From the NCBI GenBank assembly GCA_902788315.1, contig CADAJS010000026.1:1-59973 (forward strand): DNA of 59,973 nt, written 5' to 3'. Shown in pieces: positions 25,806-32,241 of this stretch. Below the pieces are notes generated by a model. That model ran no database searches, had not been told where the DNA came from, and saw only the letters and a list, made by a program, of their open reading frames with translations. The translations under genes and the position numbers were made by a program. Each line of letters opens with the position of its first letter. Within the stretch, counting starts at the first letter, position 1. Source of the stretch: an uncultured Bacteroidales bacterium. GTDB lineage: Bacteria > Bacteroidota > Bacteroidia > Bacteroidales > Bacteroidaceae.

Positions 25806-26488
25806 GCATCATTTCGTCATTCGGTGAGTTGTACAACAAGACGCAGAACCCTGCATTTGCCAACTATACGGCAAGCAATGATGCGTTTGTGGTTAACGAA
25901 CACGACCCCAAGGCAAGCACATCGCTGTTGCGGGTAGAACAGGCCGGAGCTATGTTCGCTTCTTATAACTATATGCTCGTGAAGGGCATGGGTGACATTA
26001 CTGAGAAACGCAGCAGTTTGTTTGAGAATCATGACTGCGATGGTGTGACGATTATGACTCATCAGGGGCATGACGGTCTTATCTTCTCGGAGCTGAAGTC
26101 GAAATTCAGCACTCAGAAAGTGTATGAGGCTTTTCGCCAGATGACCCATTCGTTCCTGAAAATGCATGCCATGTTGTCGCTATGCAAAGACTACAAGGTG
26201 GAGGATGTGTCGCTTCACTTCATCGCGGCTTGTCAGTGTTTTGAGGACAAAGATCAGGAGGATGGCATATACAACCGTTTGAGCAAAGAAGAACAGGTGG
26301 ACAGCACGACCTTTGTCGGCAAGTTCTTGCGACGCCTGATAGAACAGCATAATCTGAAGGTTAAGTTTGGGGATGTTACTGCTGTGTGGAGCTTGCCTAT
26401 AAATCAGGTGCTTGCTGACAAGGAGATCACCTTGTCGTTGCAAGTAACACAAAATTTTGGAGACAAGAGTTTGGTGTATACCTATTAA
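25802..26488 (+). CDS. PD-(D/E)XK-like protein of unknown family
   Basis: Protein of 228 residues with no family I recognise. The segment ENHDCDGVTIMTHQGHDG followed by LIFSELKSKFS fits the PD-(D/E)XK nuclease core: D78/D80, a second strand and E97-x-K99, followed by a helix (TQKVYEAFRQMTHSFLKM). Polar residues around E46 could supply a further ligand. The C-terminal half is mixed alpha/beta. No signal peptide or membrane helix, so cytoplasmic. It overlaps the ATPase gene by 4 nt and is the natural effector candidate of that pair. The alternative is a non-catalytic sensor with an accidental motif. Confidence 0.6.
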   Translation: MSIISSFGELYNKTQNPAFANYTASNDAFVVNEHDPKASTSLLRVEQAGAMFASYNYMLVKGMGDITEKRSSLFENHDCDGVTIMTHQGHDGLIFSELKSKFSTQKVYEAFRQMTHSFLKMHAMLSLCKDYKVEDVSLHFIAACQCFEDKDQEDGIYNRLSKEEQVDSTTFVGKFLRRLIEQHNLKVKFGDVTAVWSLPINQVLADKEITLSLQVTQNFGDKSLVYTY

Positions 26489-26559
26489 GGGATTTATTTG
26501 GCCTAAGCGCCAATTGTTTGGTAGATGTGGGAAAAAGACAAAAGAAATAAGTTTGAAGA

Positions 26560-26576
26560 AACAAGATTGTCTTGTT
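26560..26576 (-). terminator. Possible weak terminator hairpin
   Basis: AACAAGA and TCTTGTT pair around a 3-nt loop, right after the stop of the minus-strand ATPase gene. On the minus strand it is followed by a T-rich stretch. Stem is only 7 bp, so evidence is modest. Confidence 0.35.
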
Positions 26577-27701
26577 CTATAAAATAAATTCATCTATATT
26601 TTGTGGTGTGATTACGTGGAACGGGACATCTGGGTAGGCCGTTGAAAAGGATGCTGGGCAACGGACGTGGGATTTGCTATTGCTCCATTTGAATTCGTAG
26701 GCAGAGAGTCTTCCATCCTCTTCTTCCAAATAGTCAATCTCCTTTTGCTGCTGAGTGCGCCAGAACCACGAATGAGCAAAGCTGCTTTGATACGATTGCC
26801 GCTTCATTCGCTCTGCTATACAAAAGTTCTCCCAAAGTGCTCCGGTATCGGTTCTGCTTTCTACCTGTGTGAGATTACCTATGACTGCATTGCGAATGCC
26901 GAGATCCCAGAAATAAATCTTCCGACTTCTTTTCAACTCATTTCGAAGATTCCGACTAAAACTGCCAAGACGGAAAATGACATACGATTTTTCCAAAATA
27001 TCGACATAACGCTCCACTGTCTTTGAATCCAAACCTACGAGTCCGCCAACCTCATTGTAACTTACCTGATTACCTATCTGAAATGCTAATGCTTGTAGCA
27101 ATCGTGTAAGTTTGTCTGGCTTACCTATACCATCAAGCGAAAGAATGTCACGATACAGGTAGCTGTCTGTCAGCTCTTTCAACACAACACGCTCATTGCC
27201 TTGACTGCTGACAACTTCTGGATAGTAACCATAGATAAGACGATGTGGCAGAAGACGTAATTCTTCAAGCAGATTACTGTGAGCCACCATCTCACCAAAA
27301 GTGAGTGGGAACATACGAAACTCCCGCTTGCGACCAGTTAATGGCTCATTTACTTTGTTTGCTAATTCAAAAGAGCTACTTCCTGTGGCAATTACCTGTA
27401 CTCCACTGACTTGGTCGGTAATCAGCTTCAAACGCAAACCAATATCGGGAATACGTTGCGCTTCATCTATGACAAGTATCTTTCCATTCCCAATGAGGGC
27501 GCGAATGCGGGTTGATGTCATTTGACTGAAAAGTTGTTGGATGTCGATATCGTCACCATTCATCCATACAACATCATCGCGTGAAGAGAGTAAGGTGGTA
27601 AGCAGTGTTGATTTCCCCACTTGACGGGCACCCATAATGATGATTGCCTTGTCGGTTTCCAAAAGGGCGTTTATATGACTCTCAAGAATACGTTTTACCA
27701 T
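26577..27701 (-). CDS. ATP-binding protein, AAA_14 plus DUF4143
   Basis: Protein of 374 residues of the very common Bacteroidota AAA_14/DUF4143 family. The N-terminal ATPase has Walker A IIIMGARQVGKSTLL (about residues 20-34), Walker B KILVIDEAQRIPD and sensor-like VIATGSSSFEL. The family segment LIYGYYPEVV and a winged-helix region (VSYNEVGGLVGLDSKTVERY) follow. The C-terminal DUF4143 has KEIDYLEEEDGRLSAYEFKW, a PD-(D/E)XK-like fold. Function in the family is not firmly known. It converges on the ATPase/nuclease cassette with 88 nt between stops. Its promoter carries a palindrome that could be an autoregulatory operator. Confidence 0.85.
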   Translation of the reverse strand: MVKRILESHINALLETDKAIIIMGARQVGKSTLLTTLLSSRDDVVWMNGDDIDIQQLFSQMTSTRIRALIGNGKILVIDEAQRIPDIGLRLKLITDQVSGVQVIATGSSSFELANKVNEPLTGRKREFRMFPLTFGEMVAHSNLLEELRLLPHRLIYGYYPEVVSSQGNERVVLKELTDSYLYRDILSLDGIGKPDKLTRLLQALAFQIGNQVSYNEVGGLVGLDSKTVERYVDILEKSYVIFRLGSFSRNLRNELKRSRKIYFWDLGIRNAVIGNLTQVESRTDTGALWENFCIAERMKRQSYQSSFAHSWFWRTQQQKEIDYLEEEDGRLSAYEFKWSNSKSHVRCPASFSTAYPDVPFHVITPQNIDEFIL

Positions 27702-27723
27702 TGTTTTACCATATTTGATGTTG

Positions 27724-27777
27724 CAAAGGTAAGAAATATGTGTTAATATTCCAAATAAACTATAATATATTTGGAAT
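27724..27777 (-). promoter_or_regulatory. Promoter with palindromic operator candidate
   Basis: On the minus strand, TACCTTTG (27724-27731) is the -7 box and TTTG (27752-27755) the -33 box, 20 bp apart: a full consensus. The -33 box lies inside one arm of a perfect inverted repeat, ATTCCAAATA (27748-27757) and TATTTGGAAT (27768-27777), with 10 bp between the arms. A dimeric repressor bound there would block the promoter. Confidence 0.6.
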
Positions 27778-27863
27778 CAAATCCAATGATATTAAAAGAA
27801 TTTCGGATTTTGGAGTGGTTCCACGCGAATATATATGAGTAATTCAAGTTTCGAAAGTGTTGG

Positions 27864-28080
27864 AGCACTTTAAAGTTCTTCGCACTAAAGGCGAAGCGGC
27901 AAGCCGGTTACTTGGACGAGCCAAGCGGCAGAGCCGAGCGTATAGTGCGCTTTAAAGTTTAAAGTTTATAGTTTATAGTGTAAAGTCAGTTGAATAGTGC
28001 ACTTTTAAAGTGTATAGTGCTTTTTAAAGTGTATAGTGTAAAGTCAGTGGTGAGTGTATAGTAGTAAGTGCTAGGTTGGC
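27864..28080. repeat. Mosaic intergenic repeat, copy R4
   Basis: Begins GCACTTTAAAGTTCTTCGCA, then CTAAAGGCGAAGCGGC, GGTTACTTGGACGAGCCAAG, GCGGCAGAGCCGAGCG, then two runs of TTTATAGTGTAAAGTCAGT-type words and GAGTGTATAGTAGTAAG. It separates the AAA_14/DUF4143 gene from the DUF3791 cassette. Confidence 0.8.
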
Positions 28081-28227
28081 CGCCTGTGGATCAAAATCTG
28101 AAGGGAAGCTGATTCAAAATCTTACGAATGGGCCATTGATTCGCTGCGGGAGGATGTTTTATATGAGGATTTTGTGAGAATGTGGCAAAAAATGCGGAAT
28201 ATAATTCTCGGATTCTAAATTTTATTG
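28081..28227. other. Intergenic stretch with an open fragment
   Basis: Between repeat R4 and the next promoter, one + strand frame reads SYEWAIDSLREDVLYEDF and on to a stop near 28219, without a start codon. It may be the tail of a lost gene; no family recognised. Confidence 0.25.
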
Positions 28228-28235
28228 TATTTTTG
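28228..28235 (+). promoter_or_regulatory. -7 promoter box TATTTTTG
   Basis: TAnnTTTG match immediately before the DUF3791 gene. The ATG at 28240 would be at or next to the transcription start; the ATG at 28255 leaves a short leader. Confidence 0.55.
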
Positions 28236-28254
28236 CGGCATGAAAGTTAAGGTC

Positions 28255-28467
28255 ATGGCATCAGACAAAGTACAATACCTTGTGGCGCTAATTGCAGAAT
28301 TCGCGGCTTATTATGGGCTGACGACGGTGCAGGCTGTACAGTATCTGAGCAAGCATAAGGCACTTGAACTGTATGAAAGGCAGTATGGCTATTTACATAC
28401 ACAGTCGTTTGCTTCCAATGTCCGCGACCTTTCTGCCTATTGTCGTAGAATGGGGGGGACGCTATGA
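28255..28467 (+). CDS. DUF3791 protein (toxin-antitoxin-like module)
   Basis: Small protein of 70 residues from ATG 28255, or 75 from ATG 28240. ASDKVQYLVALIAEFAAYYG, LTTVQAVQYLSKHKALELY and YGYLHTQSFASNVRDLSAYC fit the DUF3791 family, which is usually encoded directly upstream of a DUF3990 gene (ADP-ribosyltransferase-like) in a toxin-antitoxin-like arrangement. Here the stop overlaps the ATG of exactly such a DUF3990 start (ATGA), but that partner is cut off after 26 recognisable codons. The gene itself looks complete. Confidence 0.7.
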   Translation: MASDKVQYLVALIAEFAAYYGLTTVQAVQYLSKHKALELYERQYGYLHTQSFASNVRDLSAYCRRMGGTL

Positions 28468-28577
28468 TTAAGCTTTACCATGGTTCCAACGTATATATTG
28501 AGGAAATCGACCTTTCCCAGTGCAATCCATACAAGGATTTTCGGGTTTCCTTTTTCCGTATCGGGAAAAAGTTGTAA
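28464..28577 (+). pseudogene. Truncated DUF3990 gene (5' fragment)
   Basis: Starts MIKLYHGSNVYIEEIDLSQC then NPYKDF, a good match to the N-terminus of DUF3990 proteins, which fold like ADP-ribosyltransferases. After the KDF motif, where relatives continue GxGFYLT, the frame changes to RVSFFRIGKKL and stops at 28577. The break lies next to the promoter of the following cassette. I infer replacement of the rest of the gene by insertion of the Panacea cassette. Confidence 0.7.
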
Positions 28578-28582
28578 TTTTG
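28550..28582 (+). promoter_or_regulatory. Promoter with inverted repeat for Panacea cassette
   Basis: TAATTTTG at 28575-28582 is the -7 box, starting at the stop codon of the truncated DUF3990 frame. Upstream, CTTTTTCC (28550-28557) and GGAAAAAG (28564-28571) form a perfect 8-bp inverted repeat over the -33 to -15 zone, a likely operator for an autoregulated toxin-antitoxin operon. Confidence 0.55.
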
Positions 28583-28608
28583 CAAGTGATAATATATTTT
28601 TAAGGCCT

Positions 28609-29160
28609 ATGAAGCAAGCGAAGTTGTTTAAGCAGGATATTGCCATACAGGCAATTCTGTACATCCTGCAGAGAATGGGTGGCACTTGCGATATACATCG
28701 TTGTTGTAAGATTTTGTATTTTGCGGACAATGAGCATCTGTCGAAGTATGGGCGTTCCATTACTGGGGATGCGTACGTACGCATGGACTTCGGTCCTGTT
28801 CCGACTTGTATCTACGATCTCTTCAAAGCGGTGAGGGGTGACAGCTATTTCGCTGCTCAGGTCGATGATGTACGTCGCGATTGTTTCCATTTTGTGAATA
28901 ATAAGGATATCGCTGCTTCAGCTGGCCCTGATATAAGCTACTTGTCTGAAAGTGACGTTGAGATGCTTGACAAGTATATCGCCCAATTGAAAGATATGGA
29001 TTTCAACTCTGTGACGGAGGCTTCACACGGCTATGCATGGTCGCACACTGCGCAGAATGGTGTGATTAGTGTGCGTGACCGTTTGACAGAGATAGGGGAT
29101 ACGGATGAGTATATCAAGTATATCGAGGAGCAAATGCGGGCTGAGGAGGCTGTCGTGTAA
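28609..29160 (+). CDS. Panacea-domain antitoxin (SocA/DUF4065-like)
   Basis: Protein of 183 residues from ATG 28609, downstream of the promoter at 28575; an open frame from 28480 is excluded by that promoter. QAILYILQRMGGTCDIHRCC, KILYFADNEHLSKYGRSITG, MDFGPVPTCIYDLFKA and YLSESDVEMLDKYI are the hallmarks of the Panacea (formerly DUF4065) domain, which in PanAT systems neutralises many unrelated toxins. It overlaps the next gene by 1 nt, as expected for an antitoxin-toxin pair. Confidence 0.8.
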   Translation: MKQAKLFKQDIAIQAILYILQRMGGTCDIHRCCKILYFADNEHLSKYGRSITGDAYVRMDFGPVPTCIYDLFKAVRGDSYFAAQVDDVRRDCFHFVNNKDIAASAGPDISYLSESDVEMLDKYIAQLKDMDFNSVTEASHGYAWSHTAQNGVISVRDRLTEIGDTDEYIKYIEEQMRAEEAVV

Positions 29161-29576
29161 TGGCTGGATTGTTAGGGGCGGTTGCTAATAGTATAGGTCG
29201 TGGCGACATCCTGTTGTCTGAGTTTGACGGGATTGACCATAGGAAGTTCTTTGTGGTAATGGGTGTGAGCGAGGAGAAAGTTTGCGGGTTCTTCTTCATC
29301 AACTCAAATATTCATCCGGCGATTTTCAACAAGCAGGAGCAGTTGAATTTACAGTACCCCTTATTACATCGTGATTACGCGTTTCTGAAGTATGATTCTT
29401 TCCTGTGTGCATCAAGTGTGATAGAGCGAAGTCTGGTGGACATTACCGAAGGGATAAGCAATCAGACAACGATGGTGATTGGACGATTGAGGGATGAGCA
29501 TATCAATGATGTGGTTGAGATGGTGAGGGCTTCTAAGGTAATCAGTGAACGGCACAAGAGGCTTTATTTCTATTGA
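29160..29576 (+). CDS. Putative toxin partner of Panacea antitoxin
   Basis: Protein of 138 residues. The start SIGRGDILLSEFDGIDHRKF followed by FVVMGVSEEKVCGFFF recalls the opening strands of MazF/PemK-like SH3-barrel toxins (GDI-L-xF ... RxFVV). SFLCASSVIERSLVDI and a C-terminal helix complete it. No catalytic residues can be named. It starts at the last base of the Panacea gene, which is the main evidence for a toxin role. Confidence 0.55.
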   Translation: MAGLLGAVANSIGRGDILLSEFDGIDHRKFFVVMGVSEEKVCGFFFINSNIHPAIFNKQEQLNLQYPLLHRDYAFLKYDSFLCASSVIERSLVDITEGISNQTTMVIGRLRDEHINDVVEMVRASKVISERHKRLYFY

Positions 29577-30193
29577 TATTTCTTCGCACTAAAGGCGCGC
29601 TCGACCTTTGGTCGCTTCTGCCTGCCACAGCAGGTGTTGAAGAAGCGGCAAGCTGAGCGTATAGCTTTTTAAAGTTTAAAGTTTAAAGTGTAAAGTTTAT
29701 AGTCAGTAGTGAGTGTATAGTGGGACAAGCCGATTACTTGGACGAACGGAGGGTGTTAGGTCACACAGATTTCACAGATAACACAGATGACTATTAAAGT
29801 GTAAAGTGTATAGTTCTTCGCACTAAAGGCAAAGCGGCAGAGCCGAGCGTATAGTGTAAAGTCAGTTGAATAGTGTATAGTAATAAGTCGATTACTTGAA
29901 TAAGTAAACGGGAACTTACGAATTATATCACGATACGTTTAGGGATTAGGGATTCTTTGCACTAAGGCAAAGAATCCCTAATCTTTACTCTCTATACTCT
30001 AAACTTTAAACTCTCGGGCATAGCCCGCCACTGACTATACACTATACACTGTACACTTTAAAAGTGCACTATACACTTTAAACAATACACTGCGCTCGGA
30101 GAGCGCCACTGACTATAAACTTTAAACTATACACTATACACTTTAAAGCGCACTATAAACTTTAAAACGCACTATACACTTTAAACTTTATTA
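29577..30193. repeat. Mosaic intergenic repeat, copy R5 (longest)
   Basis: About 600 bp without a gene. It contains the modules in both orientations: TTCTTCGCACTAAAGGCGCG at 29580, GATTACTTGGACGAACGGAG at about 29731, GGTCACACAGATTTCACAG at about 29759, TTCTTCGCACTAAAGGCAAA at about 29815. From about 29990 to 30190 come inverted runs of CTATACACTTTAAA-type words ending 3 nt before the helicase ATG. The opposed halves could fold into a very long imperfect hairpin. Confidence 0.8.
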
Positions 30194-32173
30194 ATGAAGA
30201 AGGCAACGTTGAGGGAGTATCAGGCGGAGATGCTTTCCCGGCTGGGAATGGCTTGGACGGAGCATCGGAGCGTGATGGTGCAGATGCCCACGGGAACGGG
30301 GAAGACGGTCTTGCTGGCTGCGATGATCAGAAGCCTCAGCCCCGGCCTTTCGCCGGAAGGCGAGGGGAGTGGCGGGGTGCTGGTGGTGGCACACCGGCGA
30401 GAGCTGATAGCGCAGATTTCACAGATGCTGGATGCAGCTGGGATTGCGCACGGGCTGATTGTGAGTGGACGGGAGACGGACACGGGGAAGACGGTTCAGG
30501 TGGCAAGTATTCAGACGCTGACGCAGCGCATGAAGGACGAGACCGAGGTGCCGGATTCGTCCTCCCTCATTTCCCGGTTCCCATTCAGGACGATCGTCAT
30601 AGATGAGGCACATCATGCGCTGGCTGCGACGTACCGCATGCTGTGGAAGGCATGGCCCGAGGCACGCTTCCTGGGGCTGACGGCCACGCCGTGCCGACTG
30701 AACAATGCTCCGTTTACCGACCTGTTTGACGTGCTGCTGCAGTCGTGGTCCATCCAGGAGTTCATCGACCGGGGATGGCTGTCGGACTTCGAATATGTCT
30801 CGGCCAGCCCGGACAGTGAGATGATGCGGCGGGTGAGGCGTCTCCAGAAGCGGGGGACGGACGGCGATTTCCAGACGAAGGAGATGGCTCTGGTGATGGA
30901 CGTGCCGGAGAGTGTCCGCCACCTGTATGATACCTATACTATATACGCGCGCGGGAAGAAGGGCATCGTCTATGCCATCGACCGTCAGCATGCGCAGCAT
31001 ATCGCCACGTACTATGCCGAGCATGGCGTGCGCTGTGCCGTGATCGATGCCAGGACACCGGCCCGGGAGCGGCAACGTATGGTGGAGGACTATCGCCGGG
31101 GAGGCCTGGACGTCATTGTGAACGTGGATGTCTTCTCGGAGGGTTTTGACTGTCCGGAGGTGGAGTTCATCCAGCTGGCCCGGCCTACGCTCTCGCTGTC
31201 GAAGTACCTGCAGCAGGTGGGGCGTGGGATGCGTGTCTCGAAGGGCAAACCGCACGTGCTGATACTGGACAACGTGGGGCTGTATCAGACCTTCGGGCTG
31301 CCTACGGAGTCCCGCGACTGGCTGGGTATGTTCCACGGGCGCACGGCGGGCAAGGGAGACCATGCGGCAGAACGCTATGTGCTGATGGACGACTCGGGAG
31401 GTGCCGGTTCGCGCCGGGAACTGGTGAACCTGCAGATGGTACGCATAAAGAAGGCAGGCCAGCGGCATACAGGCCTGGAGGTGTTCCTGCAGAATGGTCA
31501 CTACGGGGTGATGAACGGCGGGCGGGTGACGTGCCAGCCACGCTTCCACCAGATCGTACGCCTGAGGGACGTGAACGGATATTTTGCCGCAGGCGTCTAT
31601 GCAGGAGTGCAGGATGGGAGGCGTGTGGAGTACTCGTCGCTCATTGACAAAAACGGAGTGGACATGAACCTGCGGCTGTTCCGCGACGTGGTGTGGGAGA
31701 ACGGCATCTTCTACAGCTACTACAAGCCGGGCAGCGACGATATGCTCTTCTACGTCTATTGGGATCCGAAGGGCAAGTGCTACTACGACTACGACCCGGA
31801 GTTCGAAATGATGGCCGGCGTGGAGGTGGCTGTGGCACATGAACACTTCGGGCGGGGAATGCTCTGCTACAAGCTGCGCTACAGCACCGGGCGTGTGAGC
31901 CCGCGTTTCGACATGACCGAGGTGTTCTACAACCGGTATGTCATCGTGGCACGCGACTATCTGGTGGTGAAGGCAGACCAGAACCATGCCTATCATATCT
32001 GTGCCTTCCTGGACGACAGTGTGCTGGTGCAGAATGAGGACGGATACGGGTATCAGCAGTTCTACATGGACGGGAGCAAGGGCACGTTGTACAAGAGCAT
32101 CCCGCCCAACGCCCGCCGGTCCATCTTCCAGGTACAGCTGGGGCTGCAACGGCTGAATGCGAACCGGCACTGA
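30194..32173 (+). CDS. DEAD/DEAH-box helicase (superfamily 2)
   Basis: ATP-dependent nucleic-acid helicase of 659 residues. Motifs: LREYQAEML (Q-like), Walker A MPTGTGKTVLLAAM, VVAHRRELI, Walker B/DEAH VIDEAHHAL, GLTATPCRL, and in the second RecA domain NVDVFSEGFDCPEVEF and LQQVGRGMR. The first ~390 residues form the SF2 core similar to SSL2/YejH-type enzymes. The last ~250 residues form an unrecognised, aromatic-rich domain (FYSYYKPGSDDMLFYVYW, GYGYQQFYMDG) that resembles repeated beta strands. GC-rich and unlike the AT-rich cassettes upstream, so probably core genome. The leader is repeat R5; no -7 box was found close to the start. Confidence 0.9.
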   Translation: MKKATLREYQAEMLSRLGMAWTEHRSVMVQMPTGTGKTVLLAAMIRSLSPGLSPEGEGSGGVLVVAHRRELIAQISQMLDAAGIAHGLIVSGRETDTGKTVQVASIQTLTQRMKDETEVPDSSSLISRFPFRTIVIDEAHHALAATYRMLWKAWPEARFLGLTATPCRLNNAPFTDLFDVLLQSWSIQEFIDRGWLSDFEYVSASPDSEMMRRVRRLQKRGTDGDFQTKEMALVMDVPESVRHLYDTYTIYARGKKGIVYAIDRQHAQHIATYYAEHGVRCAVIDARTPARERQRMVEDYRRGGLDVIVNVDVFSEGFDCPEVEFIQLARPTLSLSKYLQQVGRGMRVSKGKPHVLILDNVGLYQTFGLPTESRDWLGMFHGRTAGKGDHAAERYVLMDDSGGAGSRRELVNLQMVRIKKAGQRHTGLEVFLQNGHYGVMNGGRVTCQPRFHQIVRLRDVNGYFAAGVYAGVQDGRRVEYSSLIDKNGVDMNLRLFRDVVWENGIFYSYYKPGSDDMLFYVYWDPKGKCYYDYDPEFEMMAGVEVAVAHEHFGRGMLCYKLRYSTGRVSPRFDMTEVFYNRYVIVARDYLVVKADQNHAYHICAFLDDSVLVQNEDGYGYQQFYMDGSKGTLYKSIPPNARRSIFQVQLGLQRLNANRH

Positions 32174-32186
32174 CACATACACATGA

Positions 32187-32241
32187 CGAGAGGCGCTTCC
32201 TGAGTGATCGGGAAGCGCCTCTCGCCGTAATGGCGGTTTTT
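32187..32241. terminator. Strong bidirectional terminator
   Basis: A perfect 14-bp stem, CGAGAGGCGCTTCC (32187-32200) and GGAAGCGCCTCTCG (32211-32224), with a 10-nt loop, lies between the convergent helicase and CotH genes. A T-run follows at 32236-32241 on the + strand. Confidence 0.85.

Noticed and set aside
30419..32182. Long minus-strand open frame opposite the helicase gene
   Set aside because: It is the mirror of a GC-rich gene with clear helicase motifs. Its translation is rich in His, Arg and Leu with no motif, and it has no promoter box. The same applies to other long antisense frames at 33632-35323, 37271-38716, 40031-41545, 42350-43570, 45630-47027, 50039-51433, 51665-53503 and 54468-56378.
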